NCBI GenBank assembly: GCA_017744855.1
Contig: JAGIAK010000014.1
Coordinates: 1-39,669 of the forward strand
Origin: Microbacterium sp.
GTDB lineage: Bacteria > Actinomycetota > Actinomycetes > Actinomycetales > Microbacteriaceae
Length of the DNA stretch: 39,669 nucleotides
Direction of reading: 5' to 3'
Shown: positions 1 through 8,445 of the stretch, in pieces
Layout: every line of letters begins with the position of its first letter
Position numbering within the stretch: position 1 is the first letter of the stretch
Translations under genes and position numbers: made by a program
The notes under the pieces: generated by a model
Database searches by the model: none
What the model was told of the DNA's origin: nothing
Seen by the model: the letters and a program-made list of their open reading frames with translations, nothing else

Positions 1-264
1 CTCGAAGCGGAAGCTGCCCGCATCGGCGCGGATGCCGGCCTGGTCGAGCGCGCGGCCGAGATCGGCGCTGTCGCGGCGTAGCAGGTCGAGCGCGGCGCCG
101 CTCTCGGTGCGGAACGGCCCGAACCCCGCGAAGCGGCGTCCTCCAGGGGCGTCGCCGTCGCGCCACGCGCCGGTCGCCGGAGGACGCGCGCGCAGCAGAC
201 GCACATCGGCCTCCGTCACCGGTGCCGACGGCACCGTGTCCTCGGAGGTCGTCTGCCAGTCCAT
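1..264 (-). CDS. N-terminal fragment of a probable homoserine O-acetyltransferase (MetX), with an odd tail
   Basis: This reading frame starts at ATG 264 and runs off the window edge, giving 88 residues. Residues 1-56 (start MDWQTTSEDTVPS, then RPPATGAWRDGD and FGPFRTESG) look like the N-terminus of actinobacterial MetX, which acetylates homoserine and whose product is the substrate of MetY, encoded two genes upstream. The mature MetX motif (an AYETWG-like strand) should follow, but residues 57-88 (ALDLLRRDSADLGRALDQAG, then IRADAGSFRFE) instead resemble the C-terminal domain of the flagellar hook-length protein FliK. The switch lies near base 95 and stays in frame. The gene could be a MetX fragment joined artificially to foreign DNA, or an unrelated protein. 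The MetX assignment is from remembered family pattern and context; no catalytic residue is in view. Confidence 0.4.
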   Translation of the reverse strand, partial: MDWQTTSEDTVPSAPVTEADVRLLRARPPATGAWRDGDAPGGRRFAGFGPFRTESGAALDLLRRDSADLGRALDQAGIRADAGSFRFE

Positions 265-339
265 GCATCCATTCTCGCCTGAGCCGGAGGCGATCGCCTG
301 CAGGTTACGCCGGGACGGCATCGACGGCGGACGGATGCC

Positions 340-364
340 GCCACCACGACGAGGACGTGGTGGC
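340..364 (-). terminator. Hairpin downstream of the EEP-family gene
   Basis: A 9-bp perfect stem (340-348 with 356-364, GCCACCACG/CGTGGTGGC) encloses a 7-base loop. It begins 7 bases after the stop codon of the minus-strand EEP gene, as expected for an intrinsic terminator. There is no T-tract, which is common for actinobacterial terminators. Confidence 0.55.
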
Positions 365-370
365 CGTGTC

Positions 371-1372
371 TCAGCGGGCGAGCACCGTCCTGGTCGCGAG
401 GTGGTCGCTGTTGCCCGCGCGCTCGGTGGTGGACGAGTGCACGGCCACTCCGCGCGTGAAGACCTGGTCGATGCGCGCGAGCGGCAGCGAGGCGGGCCAC
501 GTGAAGCCGAGCGAGCCGTCGGTCGGTCGCACCCAGTCGAGCTGCGACCGCAGCGGTGCGAGGGCCGGGTCGGTCGACGAGGCGTTGAAGTCGCCGACCA
601 CGACGATGGACGGAGCCGGGTCGTCGGCGACGGTCCTCGCCATCTCGGCCAGCATCCGGTCGCGGCCGTCCTGATGCCCCGGCCGCACGGATGCTGCATG
701 CACGACGTAGAGCTCCACCGCGGACTCCGGGGCCTGCACGGTGACCCGCAGGGCCCGGTTCCAGGGGAGTCCGAGGGCGAGCGGTTCCCCGTGCGAGAGC
801 GGGTATCGACTCCAGATCGCCACCGTTCCCACGGCGTAGGAGTGCGGGTAGGAGGCGGCGAGGGTCTCTCTGGCCGCGGCGAGGCTGTCGCCGTCGAGCT
901 CGACGAGCGCGATCACGTCGGCGCCGGAATCGGCGAGCTCCTGCGCGGAGGCCGCGGCGCCGCCCGACTGCGCCCGGACGTTCTGACTCATCACGACCAG
1001 GGACTGTTCACCGGGAGCGCCGGCCCCGGGGAGTGCGGGTGCCATCGCGAGAACCCACACGAGCACGGGCACGAGGAGGAGCACCAGCACGCGTCTGGCG
1101 AGCACGAGGGCGGTCAGCACGACAGCGGCCAGGGCGACGCCGAGCCAGGGGAGTGCGGCGGCGCCCGCCGTGCCGACCGGGCCGGGGACCCACGTGCACA
1201 CCACGGCGATCAGCAGCACGATGCCGGTGATCGCGAGGGGGCGCGCCGCGCGCCGGCGTGTGCGGCGGGGACGGGGCGGCGTGGGCGAGGTGTAGATCGT
1301 GGGCTCCTCTGGGCGGGGCTTCCCATTGTCCCGGTCGGCGTCTGTGCGTCGGCCGAGCGGAGGGCCGTGCAC
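371..1372 (-). CDS. Membrane-anchored endonuclease/exonuclease/phosphatase (EEP) family protein, VanJ-like architecture
   Basis: A 333-residue protein with three hydrophobic segments (about residues 45-65, 72-92 and 94-115) followed by a C-terminal EEP domain that would lie outside the membrane. EEP hallmarks are visible: SQNVRAQ (Asn), ALVELD (Glu, metal binding), GDFNAS (Asp/Asn) and NSDHLA (Asp-His near the C-terminus). Three membrane helices plus an extracytoplasmic EEP domain is the layout of VanJ-type proteins, some of which dephosphorylate lipid carriers of cell-wall synthesis or confer glycopeptide tolerance. That function is inference here; a nuclease or sphingomyelinase-like phosphodiesterase cannot be excluded. 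The start is GTG 1372, without a clear Shine-Dalgarno (SD), so the N-terminus is uncertain. It follows the metY terminator and is probably transcribed separately from metY. Confidence 0.75.
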   Translation of the reverse strand: MHGPPLGRRTDADRDNGKPRPEEPTIYTSPTPPRPRRTRRRAARPLAITGIVLLIAVVCTWVPGPVGTAGAAALPWLGVALAAVVLTALVLARRVLVLLLVPVLVWVLAMAPALPGAGAPGEQSLVVMSQNVRAQSGGAAASAQELADSGADVIALVELDGDSLAAARETLAASYPHSYAVGTVAIWSRYPLSHGEPLALGLPWNRALRVTVQAPESAVELYVVHAASVRPGHQDGRDRMLAEMARTVADDPAPSIVVVGDFNASSTDPALAPLRSQLDWVRPTDGSLGFTWPASLPLARIDQVFTRGVAVHSSTTERAGNSDHLATRTVLAR

Positions 1373-1386
1373 GCTCAGGGCGCGCG

Positions 1387-1419
1387 ACGATGCCCCGGGC
1401 GGGAGGCCCGGGGCATCGT
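1387..1419 (-). terminator. Strong hairpin terminator of metY
   Basis: A perfect 14-bp stem (1387-1400 with 1406-1419, ACGATGCCCCGGGC and its complement) with a 5-base loop lies 40 bases after the metY stop. A smaller 5-bp hairpin (1424-1428 with 1434-1438) lies between. No T-run follows. It separates metY from the downstream EEP gene. Confidence 0.75.
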
Positions 1420-1458
1420 AGGTGCTCCGCGAGGGAGCGCGTCAACAGGCGCGGGGCC

Positions 1459-2781
1459 TCAGGCGCGGGCGGCCTCCGACACGCGGCGAGCCGCGGCGAG
1501 GGCCTGGTCGAGGTCGGCCTTGAGGTCGTCGATGTTCTCGATGCCGACCGACAGGCGCACGAGACCAGGCGTGACGCCGGCGGTGAGCTGCTGCTCGGGC
1601 GTGAGCTGGGCGTGCGTGGTCGACGCGGGGTGGATGACCAGCGAGCGCACGTCGCCGATGTTGGCGAGGTGGCTGAACAGCGAGAGGTTGTTCACGAACT
1701 CGCGACCCGCCTCCACGCCGCCCTTCAGCTCGAACGACAGCACAGCGCCGACGCCCTTGGGAGCGTAGGTGTTGGCGGTGGCGTACCACGGCGAGGAGGG
1801 CAGACCCGAGTAGTTGACGGTGGCGACGTCGTCGCGGCCGTCGAGCCACTCGGCGATCTCCTGCGCGTTCTGCACGTGGCGCTCGATACGCAGCGAGAGG
1901 GTCTCGACACCCTGGATGAGGTTCCACGCGCTCTGCGGGGCGATCGCCGAGCCGAGGTCGCGCAGCAGCTGCACGCGGGCCTTGATGATGTACGCGAGCG
2001 CGTCGCCGACAGCGGCCGTGTAGGACGCGCCGTGGTACGAGGGGTCGGGCACGGTGAGGCCGGGGAACCGGTCGACGTTCTTCGACCACTCGAACTTGCC
2101 GCCGTCGATGATGACGCCGCCGATCGTGGTGCCGTGGCCGCCGAGGAACTTGGTGACCGAGTGGATCACGATGTCGGCACCGTGCTCGAACGGACGGATC
2201 AGGTACGGCGTCGCGATCGTGTTGTCGACGATGAGCGGCACGCCGGCCTCGTGGGCGATGTCGGCGACCGTGCGGATGTCGAGCACGTTGATCTGCGGGT
2301 TGCCGATGGTCTCGGCGAAGAACAGCTTCGTGTTCGGGCGGACGGCGCGGCGCCACTCCTCGGGGTCGTCCTGGTTCTCGACGAACGTGACCTCGATGCC
2401 GAGCTTGGCCAGCGTGTACTTGAAGAGGTTGTATGTGCCGCCGTAGATCGAGCTGGAGGCGACGAAGTGGTCGCCCGCCTCGGCGATGTTGAGGATCGCG
2501 AAGGTCGACGCGGCCTGGCCGCTGGAGAGCACGAGTGCGCCGGTGCCGCCCTCGAGCGCGGCGAGGCGCTGCTCCAGGACGTCCTGAGTGGGGTTCTGGA
2601 TGCGGGTGTAGATGTTGCCGAACTCCGCCAGGGCGAAGAGGTTGGCCGCGTGGTCCGCACTGTCGAACACGTACGACGTGGTCTGGTAGATCGGCGTGGC
2701 GCGGGCCTTGGTGACGGGGTCGGGCGCGGCGCCGGAGTGGATCTGCTTGGTCTCGAAACGCCAGGTCTCGGGTGCGGACAT
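1459..2781 (-). CDS. metY: O-acetylhomoserine sulfhydrylase / aminocarboxypropyltransferase
   Basis: A 440-residue PLP enzyme of the Cys/Met-metabolism family, which makes homocysteine from O-acetylhomoserine and sulfide in direct-sulfhydrylation methionine synthesis in the cytoplasm. The PLP-binding lysine is K211 in IHSVTKFLGGHG. Other family signatures are SSGQAA (phosphate-binding loop, about 86-91), IVDNT (184-188) and the N-terminal YTRIQNPT. Length matches the family (about 430-445). The start is ATG 2781, preceded by GGGGGAA at good spacing; longer upstream extensions lack an SD. The likely neighbour metX (window edge) supplies its substrate. It ends in a strong hairpin. The closest alternative, cystathionine gamma-synthase or gamma-lyase, is usually about 380-400 residues, so MetY is favoured. 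Confidence 0.93.
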   Translation of the reverse strand: MSAPETWRFETKQIHSGAAPDPVTKARATPIYQTTSYVFDSADHAANLFALAEFGNIYTRIQNPTQDVLEQRLAALEGGTGALVLSSGQAASTFAILNIAEAGDHFVASSSIYGGTYNLFKYTLAKLGIEVTFVENQDDPEEWRRAVRPNTKLFFAETIGNPQINVLDIRTVADIAHEAGVPLIVDNTIATPYLIRPFEHGADIVIHSVTKFLGGHGTTIGGVIIDGGKFEWSKNVDRFPGLTVPDPSYHGASYTAAVGDALAYIIKARVQLLRDLGSAIAPQSAWNLIQGVETLSLRIERHVQNAQEIAEWLDGRDDVATVNYSGLPSSPWYATANTYAPKGVGAVLSFELKGGVEAGREFVNNLSLFSHLANIGDVRSLVIHPASTTHAQLTPEQQLTAGVTPGLVRLSVGIENIDDLKADLDQALAAARRVSEAARA

Positions 2782-2832
2782 GTGTTCCCCCTGGAACTTG
2801 TGAAGAGGTCTGTGGCGGATGCCGTTGAGGCG

Positions 2833-2859
2833 AGAGTACGGAATATCGGCGGCTGTCAA
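2833..2859 (-). promoter_or_regulatory. Candidate metY promoter
   Basis: Read on the minus strand, TTGACA (2859-2854) is followed after 15 bases by TACTCT (2838-2833), giving a transcript start about 45 bases before the metY ATG. The -35 is a perfect match but the spacer is short, so confidence is moderate to low. The leader is too short for a SAM riboswitch. Confidence 0.35.
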
Positions 2860-2939
2860 CAACGGATGGGAAATGTGACGTAACAGTCCCGGCCGCCCGT
2901 GTTCACGGGTTCTCCGCGGGAACGTCGTACGGTGGAGGC

Positions 2940-3722
2940 ATGGTGAACAGACGGGCAGTGGTGACGGGTGCGAGTTCGGGCATCGGCGAGGCGACGGTGC
3001 GCGCCCTTCGTGCACGCGGATGGGACGTCGTCGGCGTCGCCAGGCGCGAGGACCGCCTGGCCGCGCTCGCTGCGGAGACCGGCGCCGAGGTCATCCCCTG
3101 CGACCTGACCGATGCCGAGGCCGTCGCGGAGCTCGTCGCGCGGATCGGCGCATCCGGTCCCGTGCACGCGCTCGTGCAGGTCGCAGGGGGCGCCCGCGGC
3201 ACCGACCGCGTCGAGGACGCCTCCACGGCCGACTGGCAGTGGATGTTCGACGCCAACGTGCTGTCGACGCAGCGGCTCGTCGCCGGGCTCCTGCCGTTGC
3301 TGCGCGCCGCGGCCGCCGCGGACGGTCACGCCGACACGCTTTTCGTCACCTCGACCGCCGCGCAGGTCGCGTACGCCGGTGGAGCCGGCTACAACGCGGC
3401 GAAGGCCGCCGAGGCGATGGTCGTGCACGCGCTGCGCCTCGAGCTGAACGGCGAGCCGATCCGGGTGTCCGAGATCGCGCCGGGCATGGTGCACACCGAG
3501 GAGTTCGCGCTGAACAGGCTCGGCGGCGACAGCGTGGCCGCCGAAGCCGTGTACTCCGGTGTCGAGGCTCCTCTGGTCGCCGCCGACGTCGCCGAGGTGA
3601 TCGCCTATGCGCTGGACGCTCCCGGCCACGTGAACCTCGACCTCGTCACGATGCGCCCTGTGGCGCAGTCCGCCAACCACCTCCTCGCCCGGGGACCGCT
3701 CCGGGTGCGCGCGGACGACTGA
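2940..3722 (+). CDS. Short-chain dehydrogenase/reductase (SDR)
   Basis: A 260-residue classical SDR. It has the NAD(P)-binding TGASSGIG (9-16), the catalytic Ser138 (VTSTAA), and Tyr151/Lys155 in YNAAK, with the Rossmann fold followed by the PGMVHT loop. Substrate is not evident; the closest style is the YdfG/serine-3-dehydrogenase-like group of NADP-dependent alcohol dehydrogenases, which is inference. The start is ATG 2940: TACGGT (2928-2933) sits exactly 6 bases before it, so the mRNA is probably leaderless or nearly so. Its TGA overlaps the next ATG by one base (TGATG), so it is translationally coupled to ung. Confidence 0.9.
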   Translation: MVNRRAVVTGASSGIGEATVRALRARGWDVVGVARREDRLAALAAETGAEVIPCDLTDAEAVAELVARIGASGPVHALVQVAGGARGTDRVEDASTADWQWMFDANVLSTQRLVAGLLPLLRAAAAADGHADTLFVTSTAAQVAYAGGAGYNAAKAAEAMVVHALRLELNGEPIRVSEIAPGMVHTEEFALNRLGGDSVAAEAVYSGVEAPLVAADVAEVIAYALDAPGHVNLDLVTMRPVAQSANHLLARGPLRVRADD

Positions 3723-4432
3723 TGACGGCGCGCACGCTGGCCGAGCTGGCCGCCGACGGCGACATCGATCAGGGATGGGCCGACGCGCTCGCCCCGGTTC
3801 AGGACGTCATCTCCGCCCTCGGAGACCGGCTCCGGGTCGAGCAGGCGGAGGGTCGCGGGTACCTCCCCGCGGGGGCGAACGTGCTGCGGGCCTTCCGGCG
3901 GCCTCTCGCCGACGTGCGCGTGCTCATCACCGGGCAGGACCCGTACCCGACGCCTGGACATCCGATCGGGCTCTCGTTCGCCGTCGACCGCGACGTGCGC
4001 CCCCTGCCGCGCAGCCTCACGAACATCTATCGGGAGCGCCAGGACGATCTCGGCATCCCTCCCGCTCCGCACGGCGACCTCACCGCCTGGAGCGATCAGG
4101 GCGTGCTGCTGCTGAACAGGGTGCTGACCGTGCGTCCGGGAGAGGCGGCCTCCCACCGCGGCTGGGGCTGGGAGAAGGTCACCGAGCTCGCCATCCGCGC
4201 GCTCGTCGCGAGAGACCGGCCGCTCGTCGCGATCCTCTGGGGCAGGGATGCCGCGAACCTGCAGCCGCTGCTGGGGACGACGCCGGTGATCGCGTCCGCT
4301 CATCCGTCTCCGCTGTCGGCGAGCAGGGGCTTCTTCGGCTCGCGACCGTTCTCCCGCGCGAACGCGCTGTTGGAGGGGCTCGGCGCAGCGCCCGTCGACT
4401 GGAGGGTCGACGGAGAGCACGAGCGGGGCTGA
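3722..4432 (+). CDS. ung: Uracil-DNA glycosylase, family 1
   Basis: A 236-residue base-excision repair enzyme that removes uracil from DNA. The water-activating Asp73 is in ITGQDPYP (69-76), the Leu-loop motif is AHPSPLSA with His194, and [16 protein letters not shown] corresponds to the uracil-specificity segment. Family 1 usually has GQDPYH; Pro at that place is common in actinobacteria. The start is ATG 3722, overlapping the SDR stop by one base. The gene is followed after one base by the GNAT gene, so SDR-ung-GNAT form one operon. Confidence 0.95.
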   Translation: MTARTLAELAADGDIDQGWADALAPVQDVISALGDRLRVEQAEGRGYLPAGANVLRAFRRPLADVRVLITGQDPYPTPGHPIGLSFAVDRDVRPLPRSLTNIYRERQDDLGIPPAPHGDLTAWSDQGVLLLNRVLTVRPGEAASHRGWGWEKVTELAIRALVARDRPLVAILWGRDAANLQPLLGTTPVIASAHPSPLSASRGFFGSRPFSRANALLEGLGAAPVDWRVDGEHERG

Positions 4433-4433
4433 G

Positions 4434-5045
4434 ATGCAGTTCGAACCGGGAGACCGCCGCCGCGTACTGCCGCGGCATCTGCGGCCGACCCCGGCGCCGG
4501 AGGTCTTCTCTTTCGCGATCCGGCCGGTCGAGGCCGCCGATCTGCCGCACATCAGGGAGATCTACGACCACTTCGTGCGCAACTCGGTGGTCACCCTCGA
4601 CGCGCATACCCGCGGCATCCCGCACTGGCGCGACAAGTTCACGCTGCTGAACCGGCTGCGTCTGCCGTTCCTCGTGGCCGTCTCGCCCGGTGGGGCGGTG
4701 CTGGGCTTCGCGCTCGCCCAGCCGTGGGCGGGCGGCAACGCCTACCGCTACACGGTGGAGGACTCGATCTACCTCGGACCGGGCGCCGGCGGCAAGGGCC
4801 TGGGGACTGCGCTGCTGCAGGCGCTGATCGACGCCTGCGAGCAGCTCGGCATCCGCGAGATGGTCGCGGTGATCAGCGACAGCCAGGCCGACGCCTCGGT
4901 GCGGCTGCACGCCAGGCTCGGGTTCGAGGAGGCGGGCAGGACAGGTCGCGTGGCGCACCGGTTCGGCCGCGACATCGGCACGCTGTACATGAAGCGGCGC
5001 CTGCGCCCGGCGAAGGGGCGCCGCCTGTTCGGCTCAGCCCGCTGA
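4434..5045 (+). CDS. GNAT N-acetyltransferase, phosphinothricin acetyltransferase-like
   Basis: A 203-residue acetyl-CoA-dependent acetyltransferase. The core begins near residue 26 (FAIRPVEAADLPHIREIYDH). The acetyl-CoA loop is GPGAGGKGLGTALL (about 119-132), and MVAVISDSQADASVRLHARL is the segment shared with the Pat/Bar and MddA group that acetylates phosphinothricin, methionine sulfoximine or similar amines. The natural substrate is unknown. The first 25 residues are an unconserved basic extension, so a later start is possible, but ATG 4434 directly follows the ung stop. The 3' end overlaps the convergent ABC ATPase gene by 12 bases. Confidence 0.85.
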   Translation: MQFEPGDRRRVLPRHLRPTPAPEVFSFAIRPVEAADLPHIREIYDHFVRNSVVTLDAHTRGIPHWRDKFTLLNRLRLPFLVAVSPGGAVLGFALAQPWAGGNAYRYTVEDSIYLGPGAGGKGLGTALLQALIDACEQLGIREMVAVISDSQADASVRLHARLGFEEAGRTGRVAHRFGRDIGTLYMKRRLRPAKGRRLFGSAR

Positions 5046-5828
5046 TCGCGGGATCACCGGGATCGCGGCGAGCAGGGCCCTGGTGTACGGATGCTGCGGA
5101 CGCCGGAGCACGTCGTCGGTCGCGCCGCGCTCCACGATCTCGCCGTCCTTCATGACGAGGACCGTGTCGCACAGGTTCTGCACAACGCCGATGTCGTGCG
5201 ACACGATCAGCAGGGTGAGGTCTGCGGTGTCGCGCAGCTCGATCAGCAGGTCGAGGATCTGCGCGCGGACGGTGACGTCGAGGGCCGACAGCGGTTCGTC
5301 GCCGACGAGGATGCGCGGCCGGTGCACGATGGCGCGAGCGATGGCGATGCGCTGACGCTGCCCGCCGGAGAACTCGTGAGGGTAGCGATCGGCCATGTCG
5401 GCGTCCAGGCCGACCTGCTCCAGCACTTCGCGGACGCGGGCGCGGCGGTCGCCCTCGATGTCGAGCGCCCAGAGCGGTTCGCCGATGATCCGCCCCGCTG
5501 TCATCCGCGGGTCGAGAGACGCGTACGGGTCCTGGAAGACGAGCCCCGTGTCGCGGCGCAGCCAGTGCAGTGAGCGGGGGGAGGCGGCGGCATCCACCGT
5601 CCTCCCGTCGATCGACACGGTGCCAGCGGTCGGACGGTCCAGCCCCAGCAGGAGCTTGACGAGCGTCGACTTGCCCGAGCCGGATTCGCCGATGATGCCG
5701 ACGGACGTGCCGTCGGCGACGTCGAGGTCGGTGGGCGCCAGGGCGGTCTGCCGACGGGTGCGCTCGAAGGTCGACCTCTTGGGGACGATGAAGTCGCGCG
5801 TCAGCCCCCGCGCTTCGATGAGGCTCAT
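5034..5828 (-). CDS. Oligopeptide/dipeptide-type ABC transporter ATP-binding protein (DppF/OppF-like)
   Basis: A 264-residue nucleotide-binding subunit that powers uptake by the importer encoded upstream. Walker A is GESGSGKST (47-55), the Q-loop [13 protein letters not shown] is the DppF/OppF-type version, the ABC signature is [14 protein letters not shown], Walker B is [12 protein letters not shown], and the switch histidine is in IVSHD. The family-specific C-terminal [12 protein letters not shown] is present. It is the last gene of a five-cistron transporter operon; its ATG overlaps the previous stop as ATGA (5825-5828). It converges with, and overlaps, the GNAT gene. Substrate cannot be read from this subunit. 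Confidence 0.93.
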   Translation of the reverse strand: MSLIEARGLTRDFIVPKRSTFERTRRQTALAPTDLDVADGTSVGIIGESGSGKSTLVKLLLGLDRPTAGTVSIDGRTVDAAASPRSLHWLRRDTGLVFQDPYASLDPRMTAGRIIGEPLWALDIEGDRRARVREVLEQVGLDADMADRYPHEFSGGQRQRIAIARAIVHRPRILVGDEPLSALDVTVRAQILDLLIELRDTADLTLLIVSHDIGVVQNLCDTVLVMKDGEIVERGATDDVLRRPQHPYTRALLAAIPVIPRSAG

Positions 5829-6616
5829 GACGCGTCTCCGTCCGGTCTCCAGAGCGTCGCCGTGGCATCACGGAGCAGCCCCTGGGTGATCGGCGACGTC
5901 GGCGCCGACAGCAGCGTCGACACCGGCGCCGCCTCGACGACGCGCCCGTGCTCGAGCACGACGCCGTCGACGGCGACCTGCGAGAGGACGGCGAGATCGT
6001 GCGTGATGAACACGAGCGACATGCCCTGCTCCTCGACGAGCGAGAGGAGAAGGGCGAGGATCTCCGCCTGGATGGTCACGTCGAGGGCCGTGGTGGGCTC
6101 GTCGGCGATCAGCAGCTGCGGCCGGCAGGCGAGCGCCATCGCGATCGCGACGCGCTGACGCTGTCCGCCGGAGAGCTGGTGCGGGTAGCGGTCGACGATG
6201 GTCTCCGGGTCGGGGAGACGCACCCTGGCGGCCTCCTCGATCGCGCGGCGCCGGGCCTCCTTGCGGTCGACACGTTCGTGGATCCTGATGGCCTCGGCGA
6301 TCTGCCTGCCGACGGTGCGGATCGGGTTCAAGGCCGTGCGCGGCTCCTGGAACACGATGCCGATCTCGTCTCCGCGCAGTCGGGCGAGCTCCCGATCGGG
6401 CATCCCGATCAGCTCTGCGCCCTTCCATCGGATGCTGCCGCTCGCCGTCGCTCCGTCGGGGAGCAAGCCGAGGATCGCCAGCGCCGTGAGGGACTTGCCC
6501 GACCCTGACTCGCCGATCAGCCCGAGTCGTGCGCCGTCGGCGACGTCGAAGGAGACGCCGTCGACCACACGGCGCCCGTCGAGTTCGATCACGAGGTCGC
6601 GCACCGAGAGACTCAT
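5825..6616 (-). CDS. Oligopeptide/dipeptide-type ABC transporter ATP-binding protein (DppD/OppD-like)
   Basis: A 263-residue nucleotide-binding subunit, partner of the DppF-like ATPase. Walker A is GESGSGKSL, the Q-loop is [16 protein letters not shown], the signature is [15 protein letters not shown], Walker B is [12 protein letters not shown], and the switch His is in FITHD. It is shorter than typical DppD/OppD (about 320-340), because the C-terminal extension with the Cys-rich FeS-like motif found in many DppD proteins is absent. The start is ATG 6616, overlapping the DppC-like stop as ATGA (6613-6616); its own stop overlaps the DppF-like start in the same way. Confidence 0.92.
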   Translation of the reverse strand: MSLSVRDLVIELDGRRVVDGVSFDVADGARLGLIGESGSGKSLTALAILGLLPDGATASGSIRWKGAELIGMPDRELARLRGDEIGIVFQEPRTALNPIRTVGRQIAEAIRIHERVDRKEARRRAIEEAARVRLPDPETIVDRYPHQLSGGQRQRVAIAMALACRPQLLIADEPTTALDVTIQAEILALLLSLVEEQGMSLVFITHDLAVLSQVAVDGVVLEHGRVVEAAPVSTLLSAPTSPITQGLLRDATATLWRPDGDAS

Positions 6617-7482
6617 GCGACCACCGCCGGAGTGTGCACCTCGGCCGAACGATGCCGGAGTGTGGGGTCGGTGGCCTCGCGCAGGCCGTCGCCGAGCAGG
6701 TTGAGCGCGAGCACGGTGATCGTGATCGCCAGCCCAGGCCAGATCACGGAGAGCGGATGCACGCCGATGTAGCGCTGCAGATCGGCGAGAAGGATGCCCC
6801 AGCTCGGCTCGACCACCGAGGCCCCGAAGCCGAGGTACGACAGCCCCGCCTCGGCGAGCACGGCGACGGCCATCGACCACGACAGCTGCACGATGAACAC
6901 CGGCGCCACGTTCGGCATCAGGTGCCGCACCAGGCTCTGCCCCGTGGTGAGGCCCGAGGCGCGGGCGGCGAGCACGAAGTCGCTCTGCTGCACGCGACGC
7001 AGCTCAGGGCGGGTGACGCGGGCGATGTTCACGCCGAATCCGATGCCGACGGACCAGATGACCACCCACAGCGAGCCGCCCCACACGGAGGAGATCATCA
7101 TGGCGATGAGCAGCACGGGGAAGGCGATGAGGATGTCGACGAGCACGGCGACGGTCTCCCGCAGCCATCGGGCGGTGAGGGCTCCGAGTGCGGCCAGCGC
7201 GATGCCGACGATCGTCGCGACGATGCCGGCCCCCACGCTGACGAACACGGTCGTCCTGGCCCCGGCCATGATGAGGCTGAGGATGTCGCGACCCGTGTCG
7301 TCGGTACCGAGCAGATGCGGCCAGCTCGGCGGCATCCAGCGGTCCCTGATCTCCGCCGCCTGCGGATCGAACGGCGTCCAGAACAGCGATACGAGCGCTG
7401 TCGCGGCGATCACCGCGACCACGACGAGGCCGAACCGGCCGGTGGCGGTGCGCCAGAGGCGGCGCAGCCAGAGCGGCATCAT
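6613..7482 (-). CDS. ABC transporter permease (DppC/OppC-like)
   Basis: A 289-residue inner-membrane permease with about six helices. The N-terminal cytoplasmic-plus-first-helix part is followed by LLGTDDTGRDILS, the conserved region in DppC-type subunits, and by the cytoplasmic EAA loop (AARASGLTTGQSLVRHLMPN) that docks the ATPases. The late SYLGFG and PSWGILLADLQ motifs are typical of the family. The start is ATG 7482 (a second ATG follows at once, 7479), overlapping the DppB-like stop as ATGA. It forms the membrane channel together with the DppB-like protein. Confidence 0.93.
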   Translation of the reverse strand: MMPLWLRRLWRTATGRFGLVVVAVIAATALVSLFWTPFDPQAAEIRDRWMPPSWPHLLGTDDTGRDILSLIMAGARTTVFVSVGAGIVATIVGIALAALGALTARWLRETVAVLVDILIAFPVLLIAMMISSVWGGSLWVVIWSVGIGFGVNIARVTRPELRRVQQSDFVLAARASGLTTGQSLVRHLMPNVAPVFIVQLSWSMAVAVLAEAGLSYLGFGASVVEPSWGILLADLQRYIGVHPLSVIWPGLAITITVLALNLLGDGLREATDPTLRHRSAEVHTPAVVA

Positions 7483-8429
7483 GACGCCTCCCGCTGTCGG
7501 GGGTCGATCGCGCGGTGCAGCAGATCGACGAGGAAGCCGACGACGAGCACGAACCCGGTGAGCACCAGCAGCTCGCTCTGCACCTTGATGAGGTCGCGGG
7601 TGCCGACGTCGGCGACGAGCATCCGGCCGATCCCCGGCAGGGTGAAGAGCTGCTCGATCACGACGGATCCGACGATGATGCCGGCGACCTGGAGGCCCAG
7701 CACCGTCACGATCGACAGACCGACGGCGGGGATGCCGTGCTGGATGAGCGCGCGGGTGCGGGTGAGTCCCTTGGCTGCGGCGGTGCGCACGAAGTCCTGA
7801 CCGGCGGCCTGCAGCGTGGCGCTGCGCACGAAGCGCATGAGCATGGCGCCCTCGACGATGCCGATGGTGAGCGCGGGGAGCAGCAGCGACTCGATGGCCT
7901 TGAGCGGCGTCGACCAGCCGGTGCGGGGGAAGCCCTGCGGCGGGAGCCAGCCCAGCCACACGGAGAAAACGACGATGAGCATCATGCCGGCCCAGACGAC
8001 GGGCACGGCAGCGAGGGCCTGCGCGCCGACGCTGAGCAGGGTGCCGTCCCGGCGTCCGCGACGCAGTGCAGAGAGGATGCCGAACGGCACGGCGATGAGC
8101 ACGGCGATCAGCAGCGACATGATGCCGAGGGGCACGGTGACCTGCGCCTTGAGGTACAGCTCCTCGCCGACGGACGCGCCGGAGAGGAGCGACGTGCCCA
8201 GGTCGCCGTGGAGGATGCCGCCGATCCACTCGAGGTACTGAGCGGGCAGAGGGCGGTTGAGGCCCAGCGATTCCCGCAGGGCCTCGACCTCGGCCGGCGA
8301 GGCCTGCGTGCCGGCGATGAGCTGTGCGACGTCGCCGGGGAACACGCGGAGCGTGAGGAAGATGAGCACGCTCGCCACGAGGAGCCCTGCGATGAGCAGG
8401 GCTCCTCGGACGAGCGTGTAGCGGATCAC
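7479..8429 (-). CDS. ABC transporter permease (DppB/OppB-like)
   Basis: A 316-residue inner-membrane permease. The first helix is near residues 8-28, followed by the family FPGD motif, the SLGLNRPLPAQYLEWIGG segment and GDLGTS, all characteristic of DppB. The EAA-type loop (RTAAAKGLTRTRALIQHGIP) and VVIEQLFTLPGIGRM are present. The start is GTG 8429, 16 bases after the binding-protein stop. The next gene overlaps by 4 bases. Confidence 0.93.
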   Translation of the reverse strand: MIRYTLVRGALLIAGLLVASVLIFLTLRVFPGDVAQLIAGTQASPAEVEALRESLGLNRPLPAQYLEWIGGILHGDLGTSLLSGASVGEELYLKAQVTVPLGIMSLLIAVLIAVPFGILSALRRGRRDGTLLSVGAQALAAVPVVWAGMMLIVVFSVWLGWLPPQGFPRTGWSTPLKAIESLLLPALTIGIVEGAMLMRFVRSATLQAAGQDFVRTAAAKGLTRTRALIQHGIPAVGLSIVTVLGLQVAGIIVGSVVIEQLFTLPGIGRMLVADVGTRDLIKVQSELLVLTGFVLVVGFLVDLLHRAIDPRQREAS

Positions 8430-8445
8430 GGGGTCGCGGTCGCCG

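Noticed and set aside
32-2883. Long plus-strand open frames opposite the EEP gene and metY
   Set aside because: The minus strand has clear EEP and MetY motifs, including K211; the plus readings are low-complexity.
2782-2939. A SAM riboswitch upstream of metY
   Set aside because: The space from the likely transcript start to the ATG is only about 45 bases and shows no riboswitch-like helices.
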